A DNA stretch of 64,000 nucleotides, taken from the NCBI GenBank assembly GCA_002205965.3, contig NADL03000645.1:868001-932000 (forward strand). Direction: 5' to 3'. Below are positions 1 to 11,397 of the stretch, one piece after another. Each line of letters opens with the position of its first letter. The stretch's first letter is position 1. The notes beneath the pieces were generated by a model. That model had not been told where the DNA came from. It made no database searches and saw only the letters and a program-made list of their open reading frames with translations. The stretch comes from Kappaphycus alvarezii (Eukaryota; Rhodophyta; Florideophyceae; Gigartinales; Solieriaceae). The position numbers and the translations under genes are program-made.

Positions 1-1030
1 CCGAGTTTGGCGATGACATCCTTATTGATGGTTTGCGTCATGAACTGGATATTTTTGCTAAGTCTTTGAATGTCCACTTTTCCATTGGAAGTTATGTTCT
101 CGGCGAGCACTTTGTCTACAACCGCCTTCACATCCACCAAGGTCCAGACTTTTCAGTGGGAATCAATGTATCCAGTAATCTCTTGACAAGATTCAGGCCT
201 TAGTCATCCTGCCTGATCGTTGAAAGCGGTTTGACGACGCTTGCACACCTAGGGAGCTCAAATACTTCCAGAGCCTTGCCGAAACACTTCTATTTCTCGG
301 GCAAGGATCTTTACCACAAGCATCTCACATTGCCAGCTTTCTTCAGCAACGCGTCGGACAGTTCCAAGTCAAGGACCTGGTCTCCGCCAATAAGGCCCTC
401 TGCGAGCTTCGGCAACTCAAACTTTCTATCCTTTTCCCGGTACCATCTTCCTATCCTTTTCATGTACCATCTTCACTGGAAAACCCTTCATATCTGGCGA
501 TTTCTGACGCTGGAACTGGTCACTCATTGTATGGACAGACCGGCTACATATGTGGCAGCTATGTGCCTGCTTGGGGTGAACGTGTGTATCAGGCTTTGAA
601 ATGGTCCAGCAGTAAGCAAGGTAGGGTTTCGTTTTCATCCATTGGAAGAGAAATGTTCGCTGCTGCAACATCTATTGACCGTGCGTCACTTATCAGAAAA
701 TGCCTGCAAACAGTGTAAACTGCACCAGTTCCAATGCCATTAGTTGTAACCGTGGACTCAAAAGGGCTGTACTCTACAATCACGACTGTCTACGAAGGTA
801 GAGACTACAGGCTCCGTCCTACCATTCCACGTATGCGAGATTCATTCGAGGCCGTTGAAATAATTACCATGCAATAGATCCCGGTTCAAGACAGCATCAG
901 CGATGCTCTAACCAAGTGCAATATCATTATTTTTAGGAAACTGAACAAGGCACTGACAAATGGAAAATTGGATGACGGGATACTGGCAAAAGGTAGGCGA
1001 GTTAAGTTTGGACACGAGCATTCGCTCATG
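1..1030 (+). pseudogene. copia-type reverse transcriptase/RNase H, 3' part, truncated by window start
   Basis: The first 200 bases encode an RT palm-like stretch (FGDDILIDG, then a ...HIHQ...DFSV run). After a frameshift, frame 230-718 reads through the RNase H part: YGQTGYICG, then KWSSSKQGRVSFSSIG followed by an AAATSIDR run. That is the pattern of copia-type RNase H in which a cell-wide 'SxKQxRVS' motif precedes an acidic residue. Downstream, another frame gives a run ending in RDSFEAVE and a DALTK motif near 900-915, which normally closes such polyproteins. At least two frame changes and a stop at 716-718 break it, so it is a dead copy. The 5' part lies outside the window. The family assignment is by motif reading only, and I could not define its LTR. 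Confidence 0.6.
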
Positions 1031-1547
1031 AATTAGCATATATGAACTCAATTAGAACTAGACTGCTGCTTTATTCGAATACGCAGCTCTACTTGAATCG
1101 ACCAAGCGTCTCACGGCTTTCACAGCAATTCCTTAGCTTCGCCACCACCGCGCTTTTGAAGAACCTGTTCGCTCAAATTCATTACCTAAAGCTCCTCACT
1201 GTCTAATATGAGCCTGCGAGACATTTCCACCACTACGATGCGGTCCACTACTGCTCTTTGGCGTAAATGCACCAAGAAGATATCAGAGGAGAACTCAGCA
1301 AGCTGTTTGAAAGGATTTTTTGACAAAGCTGAATTGCATATGAAATTCAAAGCAGTACCTGTTATCTTGAAACCATGCGAAAGTCCCGTCACTTCCTTCA
1401 TTGACAGAATAGGAGGAAGCTCTTCTCTGAAGTGCTGTCAACCCTTATCGCATACTCTCGTCCAAACACTACATCGACTGCATTGACAAGGGCAGCCTAC
1501 ATTCAATCGGTTTCAGGTCGCCTAGATAACAGCTTTCCATGACTTTT

Positions 1548-2234
1548 CTAGTAATACTTGGAAACTTCTTGAATTCCGTTACGACTACCAGGTCCGCCGA
1601 TGGAAAGAGATAAATCCTTATTCTGGATGCACCAAGCTACTGTCAAAGACCTAAGCTTGAATTGATTGAACTTCTGTTCATTCTTATTGCTGCTCGGAAT
1701 TTTCACCCTCGGTGTGTCTATAACGCTGACAGAGCGAGATTTCTCAGTAACAGGGCACGACTTTCAGTTGCCACCCTGCATGGCTTCCCTAGTGGACAGC
1801 ATGATACTCTCCGGATCAATGCGGTGAAAAAACTCTATACCTCTATCGATTCTGCCACTTCCATACCACACCTCATCCTCAAGAACCAGGTTTCTAGTCT
1901 TTGAACCAGCGCTATACAAGATTGATTCAATGGAGAGCTTGTCTCCAGCAGTGGTCTTCGCATTACCACTCCTTCCCCTCTCACCCTTCTCACAGATAGA
2001 AAAGCCGAGATTCATATGTGCAGATCCTCCTTGAATTCTTTTGTTTCTTATTACCGGTGGTTCACAGATAGCCCGGTCAATCAATTCATCAATTTCGACA
2101 TCCGAAGGAGATCGAAGACCTGCAGAACTGTGACTTCCCGTGTCTCTTCGGGAATTTTCACTGCCCCGACTAGATTCACGTGGATTTTGGGGCTGATTTT
2201 TCTTCGGACCTGACGAGTCGATTCTAATTCGCAA
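1548..2234 (-). pseudogene. unrecognised broken open frame
   Basis: On the minus strand one frame is open from 2234 down to about 1548, about 228 codons, with a single in-frame TGA near 1764-1766. The product starts MRIRIDSSG, is rich in Ser, Arg and Asn at its N-terminus, and has a more ordered second half (LEDEVWYGSGRIDRGIEFF, later TPRVKIPSSNKNEQKFNQF). A hydrophilic N-terminus before a helical stretch would fit a retroelement gag, but I recognise no family. Another open minus stretch at 1186-1401 may be a continuation in a different frame. It could be chance open sequence; the length with only one stop is the main support. Confidence 0.3.
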
Positions 2235-4284
2235 TTTCAGGAATGTTGAAATACCTGATCCTTAAACGATTTCAATTGCAAAACTGAGCCAAATAGTCCA
2301 GATAAGCCCTTGAATTGCCGTATGCATCCAGAGAAAAAAGGTCTAGTTTGAACGCAAGGATAGAAGAATCTCGCACAAAAAAAGCCATGTAGAAGGTGTG
2401 AAGTGCGAATTCCCTACTGCTGTTTTTAGCGCTGTGTTCGCGCACTAGTTTTAATATACAGCGACGCAAACATTTGCATTCCAGAAATTTTTGGTGTATC
2501 TTTATTGGTTATGTACATACACTGCACAAACCTATTTTTGAGTTTTTTTTTGAAATTCGCTGCAAAGAGGGGTGTGTGGCAATTATCCGCCACGTGTGAC
2601 GTATGTATAGCACGTGTGACAGCAGTAACGCTATTCAAATGCAGCTTACTACATGCGATGGCTAATATTCTCGTCAATAAATGAGATATCGCACCGGCCG
2701 GCGAACGCCGCCAGGGTAAGCTCTTGGACTACCCTCCACCTCACCCGCGGCACCTTGGACCTTACGCATCTCCTCCGCTGGTTCCCCTTCGCGACGCGAC
2801 GCTACCTACCGCACTAACTCCTTGCCCGAGCGTCTGTCCCACGATACGTGTCCACGCTGCCGCGCTGCGCTACCACAAATAACTACCACACATAACTCAA
2901 GGTATCAGGTAAAATTTAAAAATTGAAACCATTTTTCTGTCGTATACGTTAACGCCAACATAAATTACACTTCAACCCTTTTGAATAGTCTCTTCCGATG
3001 AATAATTAACATCACCCGGCGCCCTGGTCATGCCGGGAAGGGTTCAGAGGTTTTGAGTCCTAAATTGTCTTAATAATCGCTCTTCCTCTCCTCCGAGCCT
3101 TCTTTGTGTCTTTTGTAGCTCTCGCCGCTTTGGTAGGATGATCATTCTTCGCTCTTATTTCACGTAGGGTTGATTTGGGAAAAGACGAGTAAGGAGGCCT
3201 CTCCTTTTCCATCAGGCTCATCAATGCCTAGCGGACCCTACTATTCTCAAGTGTGACTGTCTTTTTCATTGTAAGCAAGGGGTCCTAGCTGTTTTTGTAT
3301 TGCATTTCTTACTAAAGATCGCTCAATTCAATCACGTGTTGCCGCCGTCATCGCTTTCTATAGTTACAGTGCTTATTCCATTAGTATTAAAATTAATTCT
3401 TTTCTCGGCTTGTGGAGAAACTGATCCGATTGTGTTCGCTTAGTGGACCAACTTAAAATCTTTGTATAAATTTCCCAGTATTTATTTATTGTACTGCAAA
3501 GTACATTATGGTCCTTTTCTTCTAGTAGTACCGCTTCCAGCAAGTACTCGCAGATGTTTTCTCTTTATTTGTTTTTTTCCATAGTTTTACCATTTCCTAT
3601 TATTTTTCTTTTAACTTATGTGGTTTTACCGAACTTCTTAAACTTATCCGTAGCCCCTGTGCTGGTCATTCAGGAACTACATATTCTTGCGGTGTTTCTT
3701 GCGAGCGATGTGCTGATCCAAATCGATTTTTTCGCGCGATAACGATGTCACACTCCTTGCAAGTCAGTGGATCGCTGGTTTCAGTTTTCTATCTGAACGG
3801 TCTCTTACGCAGGCCTCATTGGTTGAACTTTTTTAGTTGCTCGCTTAGGAACTGCTGCCCGCAAGCCTCGCGTTAATAATAATCCTGCCTCCTAGGCCTT
3901 TTTTTTCTGCCTTCCTCTCCTTGTAGAAGGCTAGCGAAAACCGCCGTCATACATCTTTGGTCAATATCCATCTGCTTCCTCTTTTATTCAGTTGTTGATG
4001 AGCTTCCGGGAGCCGTATTGCGGTGATATCGACGGGCTTTGGACGACGACATGACTAGCTCTTTACTTCTAACGAGAGATTCAAGCGAAATGTAATCGTG
4101 CCCAGAGCCTGAACCTTACCTGTCAAACTCCTCGGCTTTTTCGTCTACCAGTAGGTGCCTAAGTTACTTTTTCTCCTCCGAGTCCGAATCTTCAGGCGTC
4201 TTCTGGCTGCCACCGTCCATCTTTTTCCTGCCAATACCAACCAAAATTGCCGCTTCTTTCCTCTGCTTAAACTCCTGGTATCCT
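2235..4284. other. non-coding stretch with a GC-rich patch and a diverged repeat
   Basis: No convincing gene. A sharply GC-rich patch at about 2685-2880 stands out from AT-rich surroundings. One frame there contains a CPRC motif and could be the tail of a non-LTR element, but this is weak. An AATAAA-like sequence lies just before it (2677-2682). The rest is T-rich, with no frame over about 60 codons that looks coding. Confidence 0.4.
3005..3420. repeat. diverged dispersed repeat, copy 1
   Basis: This stretch matches 7620-8030 in the same orientation with many substitutions. Anchors are ATCAGGCTC...CTAGCGGACCCT at about 3211-3240 against ATCAGGCTC...CTCAGCGAACCCT at about 7826-7855, and the AAGATCGCTCA stretch followed by a GCCGtCgTCGCTTT run in both. 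Copies 4.6 kb apart in direct orientation could be old LTRs of a dead element or two solo copies. I could not define ends. Confidence 0.4.
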
Positions 4285-4952
4285 TGGTGGTCTTTCTGCA
4301 TCCTCAGTGGTTTCTATAGACCTCCAACCATTCGTTTCCGTCTCCCAGATGGTTTACTTAGGCATGCACTGTTTTTTTCGCCACTTTGAACTTCGAATTA
4401 AACTACGCAAGTCAAAAGGGACGATCGAAACCTGTATTTTAAATAGTTTTTGCCACCCAACTTCCATATACACACGTAAAGTTCATATAGATGAGTGAAA
4501 ACACTGTCGTTAAGTTTGGGTTACAGTTTGTTTGAGGGCCGTCTGTTTAAGAGTGTTAGTAATAGTTTTCTGTCGGATTGGTGGTACTGGGTTTTGGGCT
4601 TTGGGCTTTTGAGTCGTGAGCAGATCTCTATAGTCTGGGTTAGGGCCCCAATCCTCCTTAACCTCCCTGTATATAGACAACTAAAAATATCAAAACGAGC
4701 TATATAGTCCTAAAAGCATAGAATGCAGATAAAAAGTAGCCTCTACAATATTTGTTCCCATTTTTGTGCTTAAAGGACTGGTTCTTAGTTTGATCTACAA
4801 AAGTAGTAGCGAAAAGACATGAAAATTACTGTGCATAGCTTTCGAGATACAAATTTGATGTCCAGTATAGTCCTGTAGTGTACAGGACTGAACATAACTC
4901 TCGGGAGTAGAATTCGCAGCCAAATATTGCAGCCATTCTTGGCGGCGCAACA
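4285..4952 (-). repeat. LTR-like terminal repeat (3' copy) of the TRIM-like element
   Basis: Aligns throughout with 5195-5884. Matching anchors include GGTCTT.CTGCATCC..AGTGGTT at the left, TATAGA..ACAACT...AAATATCAAA in the middle, AAAAAGTAGCCT.TACAATA, and a TTGGCGG.(G/A)CAACA end. Ends are TG...CA. Divergence is high, with several indels. Confidence 0.55.
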
Positions 4953-5194
4953 GGTCCAACATCCCCCTTAGTACCGTATTGGATGTGTACTGGATGGGTT
5001 ATTTTTTAAATGGTTTCGATTTGATTCTGTTTCTTTTGTTTCTGTTTTCTTTTGTTTCTTTCAGTTTTCTTTTGTTTCTTTCAGTTATTTTTTGTTCCTT
5101 TTCTTTACTTTTTACCTATTCAACCCCCTTCTGTTTCCTATCGCCACCAATTAAACATTTTTATCCTTCCCTGGAACTCAATATATAGTAGCTG

Positions 5195-5884
5195 TGATGG
5201 TCTTGCTGCATCCCTAGTGGTTCCACAATCCTCCGACCATCCCCTTCAAGTACTTGGAAGGTTTAAAGTTTAGCGGTCATTGAGGTTATTGCCTCCTTGA
5301 ACTTCGATCTAGGTAACGAAAGTCCAAAGAGACAAGAGACACCTGAATAATAATAGGAATTGCCCCGTTGAGGTTCGGTATGTGCACCGTAAGTCCAAGG
5401 AGACAAGAGACACCACTGTTTTGAGGACAACAGACAGGACATGCCAACGTGTTGGTGGTAGTAGTCTTTGTGGTGTTAGTGTTTAGGGTGTTTTGGTGTT
5501 TGGGGATGTTGTGATGTTGGGGATTTGGGATTTTCAGGGCGTTTGGGATAGTCGAGGTATTTGGGTTGTTTCTTTTCTCCGGGTTCTGTCCCGAAGTCCT
5601 CCTCACTCAGCTGTATAGAGACAACTCCGAAATATCAAATGTTCTAGATAGTACTAAAAACCTATAATAAAGATACAAAGTAGCCTGTACAATACTTTTC
5701 CGCCCGGTTTTTGTGCTTATCACATTGTTTTGTATTGCGATGTTCACAATATGTGGCCCAAAGCCATGCAAAATACTGTAAATAGCTCGTCCAATCCAAA
5801 TTTGAGGCCATGTTCAATACTGTACATGGCTCTCTGGAGCCAAATTTGTGGCGGAATGTTGTACGCACTGTTGGCGGTACAACA
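5195..5884 (-). repeat. LTR-like terminal repeat (5' copy) of the TRIM-like element
   Basis: Partner of 4285-4952, in direct orientation 910 bases away. It is about 20 bases longer, mostly from T/G-rich expansion at about 5450-5560. Ends TG...CA match the partner. Confidence 0.55.
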
Positions 5885-8255
5885 ATCATGGATGAAATAT
5901 ATAAAACTCTTTTCATTATCTATTAAACTTTGTTATTTCAGATAACAGTGTCAGAATGATGAACCAAAATTTTTGGTGGATTACTGCAGCCGGATATCGA
6001 AAGCTACAATGATGCGTTCAGATTTTCCATGCCTAGAATACTCCAGGCTCCTGAGATGTGTAGTTCCAGCTGTTATGTGATGTATTGGGAGAGTTTGCCC
6101 TTCTTAAGGAGACGGAGAAAGAAGTAAGAAGTAGACGGTGTGAACAAGACTATTCATTGTTATAAACAGGAGGATCCTATCAAATTCCATTTACTTAAAA
6201 TTTAGAAATCCATCAGTATGTGATTTAGTGGAGCTTCTATGAGCTACAAGTTCTATAGCCGACAGATAATTTCCTTTACAAAATGACTTTATATGATCCC
6301 AATACAGCACCGTTTTCTAACCCAATATACAATTCTGTGGATCCGTGTAAAACACCACCGGCCAAACACACGTAGAATTCAGCACCTCAAACCGATATAT
6401 CTTGGTAGGATTACTCTGTCCATCTTCTCTCCACTAACCGCTACACGGATTGCACTTTCAATCCCTATTACTTTTAAAATGTACTCTGCAACGAACAATA
6501 CCGCATCCTTTTTTAACGAAAACGAAAGCAATTAAGGTCTACAAGCCAAAATTTTCGTGCCCAAAGTTTTCCTTGGCGAGAAAACTACTGATTTGCGAAT
6601 ATTGATGGACCCCAAATACATCTAAAAAAGATTTTAGAAGTTAGAAAACAAGTACGAAGATATTAAGTTTCTAATGAAAAGAGCCTCAATGTACAAAGGA
6701 GCACTAAGACAGCGTTTTTTCCGGTTCTTAGTCCTTGAAAGTGATAACTTTCTTTCAAAGAGTTCGCTTTCATCAGGATCTCGAGGATCTTGTGGTAAAT
6801 TTGTAAAGCTTGATATGCTCACAACGAGCCACAAGTTGTTTTTTTTTCATTCTGACAAAGCTCGAAACACATGTCAATGGGCTCGAAGGTTTTTGCGCGC
6901 ACAACAAAAACATTTAGTCAAATCCAATCGCCTATTCCATCGATAAACGCTTTTCGCATTTCTGTGCCTTGAATCCCTAATAAAAATTGTAAAAAGGCTT
7001 CGTACGTGACCCTTTCTTAAATAAAACTTACTTTTCACATGAAAAAGGGTAATCTAGAACTGGACGCGATACAGTGAAGTTAATTTCGGTTAACAGTCTC
7101 CTTTTAGACCAGAATTTCTTCCATTTCCAAACGATTGGATTCTAATATAGGGGTATTTCCACAGCCGGAACCCCTGCGCAAAAGGAGTTAACACCGATTC
7201 CATAGTACATTACACAAGGCCAATTGCCGATGATGTTACCAACTCCTCCGTCTGAACCTGTACACCGGAAGAGTTACTACTCGGCCCAAGGCAGTGACGG
7301 AACATGATTGAAGGACTTGGAAAAAGAGTACATAAAAAGTCTCACTAGCGTAAACTCTCCCAGACCAAAAATGTACACTAACATCTCAAATGAACCAACC
7401 TGACTGTTCAATTATTCAATCATATTCAACTACGTATAGTCAACACCGATCGACATTGTGAGCAAAGTAAACTCGTAATATTTTGTACACTTTACTACGG
7501 TATTATACGGTAATGTAGCAAGTAATGAATAAATGCAGTTCTTTGCAGCTCTCTACTTCCACCATCCGTACTAATACCACTGTTTCAACCATTACGACTG
7601 GTCTCTTTCGGTATTTTTTCAGGTCGCTCGGCGCCCGGGCCATTTTTGGCTCGGGTGCCGCAGCATCAAGGCAAAGCGGGTCTTACGGATCATCCGTCCT
7701 CGCTTTGGAGCCCTTTTGGTGTCTTGGTTTTTGGTTTTCGCTGCTCTGCAGCGATTGCCATTCCTCGCCTCCACAGCGCGTTGGGTCGATCTGAGGAAGG
7801 CGTCTAAGTAAGAACGTCCTCCTCAATCAGGCTCGGAATTGCTCAGCGAACCCTGCCACACCCAATCAGTGCTGTCTTTGACACAGCAAGCGAAAGTTCC
7901 TGGCTGTTGTTGTCCTACTGTCGTTACCCAAGATCGCTCACCTTGGGAATCAGTCGCTGTCGTCGTCGCTTTTTGTAAGCTCATCGCTTATACCGGGAGT
8001 TTTTCAATCCTTATCTTTCGCGGCTTACCGATAGTTCAGTTGTGGGATTTTTTTTCTGTCCCCTTTGCTGGAGTATGCATCGTTCAAGCCCTTGCCGGGT
8101 TTTGTCTGTTTCGCAGGCCCAATTATTTCTTTAAATAAATGTCCCAGTTCCCCCCTTTGAGGCACAGTACTGTACAGTGCAATATAGTACATACAGTATG
8201 TGCAATGTGATGTACCGTACAGTATACTACTGTACAGTATAATATCTTGTATAAC
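5885..8255. other. intergenic stretch, no recognised gene
   Basis: Short open frames at 6293-6535 (+), 6674-6946 (+) and 7525-7794 (+) show no recognisable motif. The right half holds repeat copy 2 (7620-8030). Positions 8165-8245 hold a dense run of short palindromes built on TACTGTACAGTA, immediately left of element C. Confidence 0.4.
7620..8030. repeat. diverged dispersed repeat, copy 2
   Basis: Counterpart of 3005-3420; see the anchors given there. It is more GC-rich than copy 1. Confidence 0.4.
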
Positions 8256-8545
8256 TGTCGTGCAAATTACAAATTTATGTGTCTATACAACAGTAATGAA
8301 ATAATCTGTTCTGTGGAGATATATTTCAAGAAGATGTAGGGAAGAATTTGTACTGTTTACTGAAGGGGTAGTAACGCGACCTGTTAAATAAACTCGACAA
8401 TAGTAGTCGTCAAATACAGACTTCAAAATGTGAAAAATGTTCTCCTTTTTTCCGCTCAGTCCTGTCACGACAGTTTCGGTTATATGCGACATCGGGAGCA
8501 AGTCTGCTGGCTGTGGACGAACTACTCAGTTCAAATATAAAAACA
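8256..8545 (-). repeat. 3' LTR of element C
   Basis: Starts TGTCGTGCAAATTACA and ends TAAAAACA on the plus strand. It aligns with 14781-15048: shared AGATGTAG.G.AGA, a TACTGAAGGGG/TATTGAGGGGC block, GTCGTcAAaTACAGAC against GTCGTTAACTACAGAC, and CTACTCAGT.CAAA.ATAAAAACA. Terminal TG/CA supports the LTR reading. Confidence 0.55.
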
Positions 8546-8675
8546 AGTAACATTTTCCCAGAAATTAAATATGCATGCATTTTGACCATACAATATAGTA
8601 TGTGCACACATAGTGCCAACATAAATACTGTAAGGCGAGCACAACTTCGACCACAATATCGATACTCCTTCCCTT

Positions 8676-9646
8676 TTGTGCGACCGGTGTAATATATTCA
8701 ACAAGGCACAAGTTTACATTACAATTGAAGGTGATACACAGGGAGTAAAAGATGAGCAGCGAACTGGAAACAAAACGATCACAGACCGTGGGCTTGAGAG
8801 GCTATTATCCGGCTGCGGCTGCCATCGGAAGCAAAAATTGGAGGATACTCTATCATGCAAAATTGGTCGCATATTCTTTGGAGATGCCGCACATCTCGCG
8901 CATGTGAGGTTTAATTAAGGCCACAAACGATACCAATAACGACTGGTGCATCGAGTCTGTCGTTCTAAGCGACGGCAATTAGGGCAACTTGAACATCCTA
9001 ATCTACAAAAGGAAGCTATAAGGATCGGCGAGGATGATCGGGGGTAGAAAAAGCATCCACCTTATTGATATATTTCGCGTCAGGTGGACAATCGAACGTG
9101 TGCTGGCATTTGAAACCTCTGCGTATTATGAGTTTAAACAAAAAATTCCACGAAAGTGCGTAGTGAACAAACTACGAGAATCCAAGCGATATTTCGTGGG
9201 GAAAACTAAACTCCAAGCTATTTCCAAGGCCATAGGCAAGTTCTTCCATCGCTACGAGGATGTTTTTGTCAGGTTGAAGGGCAGAAAGTGGGCGCGAACA
9301 AAATGTCACTTAGCAGCCTTTCATATTGTATAACAAAAACTGGTTACTAGAGACAAGCTCGAAGTTGGACTGGATTTCAGGGGTGATAGTAAACGTGCCG
9401 GGACAGTGGGAAGGCTCAGAGAAAGTAAAGTTGGTGCAAGCAGCTTTTCTGGAAGACCAGATTCATTATATCAAGCTCGGTCCAATCGGGAGAGTGATCA
9501 ACGAGATAAAGATGGGTCCGAAACCCATGAGAAAAACTCTGAGGGGCGTATGCTTGCATGCAGTTTTAGATTGGCTTGCTGCAACTGTCACTGACGTCTG
9601 GATGGATCTACTTGTTCAAAAAAAGGTTGATGATCATTGCGTGTGA
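8676..9646 (+). pseudogene. unrecognised broken frame antisense to element C
   Basis: Plus-strand open pieces at 8676-8918, 9034-9333 and 9326-9646 form a chain, with 8745-9030 readable in the frame of 9034-9333 apart from a few stops. The product looks like globular protein: RKSIHLIDIFRVRWTIERV, then LQAISKAIGKFFHRYEDVF and, after a frameshift, LYNKNWLLETSSKLDWISG and ending VTDVWMDLLVQKK. No family is recognised. It sits between the RT end and the 3' LTR of element C, on the opposite strand. It may be a captured gene, an antisense frame of the element, or a separate nested insertion. Confidence 0.35.
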
Positions 9647-9699
9647 ATTAATGCAGAAAAAAAGGTACTGTTAGATTCTGAAGAGATGTTTCCGCTGAG

Positions 9700-11330
9700 G
9701 CTTACCTTTGAAAGTTTAAATATTTGGAGAGGGCCAAAAGCGACGAAGCTGCGGGTCGCGGAGATTCTCCAATTGATTTTGTTGCAAGTATGCAGTAAAA
9801 GAGTTTCACAAATAGAAGTAAGTGGTGGTCACTACCTTTTTTGCTATCTTCCTTTCTAATGATACATTGCTCCGTCTTAAGTTCCAACGTTACGCCGGCC
9901 ATAACTTGATGGATAATTGCTTGCTACACGTTCTTGGCTGGTCTATCCAATGTGATATTCGAGAAAGTTTCATGCGAATGGATCCGAACTGCTTTAAATT
10001 AGCATGTATCTGTAGTAACTCAATTTTTTTAAGGCGCATGTTTCGTTCTTCAAGTATTTCTATATTCTTGATGCGGTCAAGTGAGAATCCGTTGAAATTA
10101 CAAGTCAGTTGCTCATTCTCAGCCATGTAGAACTTCTTGCTTGTTTCTGCTGAAATCTTGCGCAGTTACTTACCACCTGCAAGAAGTAGATCATCCATTT
10201 AATCTCCACTTATCCCCTTCAACAACTTGTTTTCCATTGGACAATAATGTAAGTTCCAGTATGCATGCTCTCATACCTAAATATTTGCGGTGACGGCGAT
10301 CAAGTGTCTCGTGCCATGTGCCCCCCGAATTTCACAACCCAGTGGCTTAGGTAGCTTCAAACACTGCTCAGTTCATAAATATAACTCAGGGACTGTTTTG
10401 TTGATGAATAACTTTTCAGTGGTTCGGAGGGTTTCAAATATGCCTGTCGGAGGCCTGACATCCAAATATCAAACTATAAGGAATATACGAGCGCTAGGAG
10501 TATCCTAGCAGACTGCATCTAAGACTTTATCTTCTTTTGTGTTGTTATAGATCGAGCTGCTTTTTTCTTTACTCTTCAAGGCCAACGGTTTTCTCTTAAA
10601 CAGTCTCCAGAGTTTTGGCTAGCCCTACTAGCTGATCTTAAGATTTAAGCTTCAGCTGTCATTGTAATACTCAAATAGTTGCTCCGATTTCCACCGCAGT
10701 AATGCGCCTAAAGCACAGCAGCTCGCTTCCACAGCATCCTTTGAATGTGAATTAATGAAAATTCCTTCCATATGGGCACTGTGATCGGAATCTGTATACC
10801 AGGTTACCATCAACTCACAGTACTGTGTTCTGAGGCAATACAAGCTGTACTGAAAATATAATGACCCAAAACCTGTAACTGCACGGCTACAGTCCAAGTT
10901 TAATGTGGGATCATCTAAACAACTTAATTTCATTGGCATTGCTTGTTAAAGCCGTGTAAGATTCCAAATCAGGCTGCCAGACATGTCACTAAGTATGCTT
11001 AAACTATACAGTGTACGATCTATTGTGACGCATGATACACTCGAACCCATATTGATTTGCTTTGTAGCTCAACATTGTCTACCATCATGTCTTTAAAATT
11101 ATCGCTGTGTCTTCCTCCACATATCTCGCTTTGAACTTGAAATTGCCGTATCTTGTAGGCTTTAGGGCAAGAAAAAAAAGACCAGGTAATATATTTCCGT
11201 CTTGAGGTACTTTTTTTGAGAATGATCCTAGAAGTACCACACTAGAGTAGACTTCTTATTTCAGTCTTCTTCGCATAGTAAATTTCTACGCTGCAAGCAC
11301 TCTGGTCCTCTATGTCAATTATCTCATTGA
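9700..11330 (-). pseudogene. copia-type reverse transcriptase of element C, heavily broken
   Basis: Fragments in order are RYGNFKFKARYV near 11.13 kb (the N-terminal block of copia-type RT, 'KARYVxGG'), an open piece at 10939-10652, and 10126-9890 with CNFNGFSLDR, NLKQFGSIRMKLSRISHWI and DQPRTCSKQ. The last corresponds to the RT connection region before RNase H. The YxDD active site was not found intact. Decay is stronger than in gag or integrase. Confidence 0.35.
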
Positions 11331-11397
11331 GTAAACATTGTTGATCAGTTGGAGTTTTGAATTTCTTAAGCCCTTAGTCTAAGGTCATTAGGAAGGA

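Larger units (their letters stand above)
4285..5884 (-). mobile_element. miniature LTR retrotransposon (TRIM-like)
   Basis: Two direct repeats of about 0.67-0.69 kb flank only 242 bases of internal sequence with no coding potential. Read on the minus strand each repeat begins TGTTG and ends in CA. Five-base flanks are ATCCT (4280-4284) and ATCAT (5885-5889), a target-site duplication with one mismatch. A purine-rich tract (minus strand of 4953-4975) precedes the left repeat, as a polypurine tract should for a minus-strand element. The internal part carries a poly-pyrimidine run with a tandemly repeated unit of about 20 bases (TTTTGTTTCTTTCAG core, 5036-5090). It lacks gag and pol, so it would depend on a partner element. 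The two repeats differ extensively, so the insertion is old. Confidence 0.6.
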
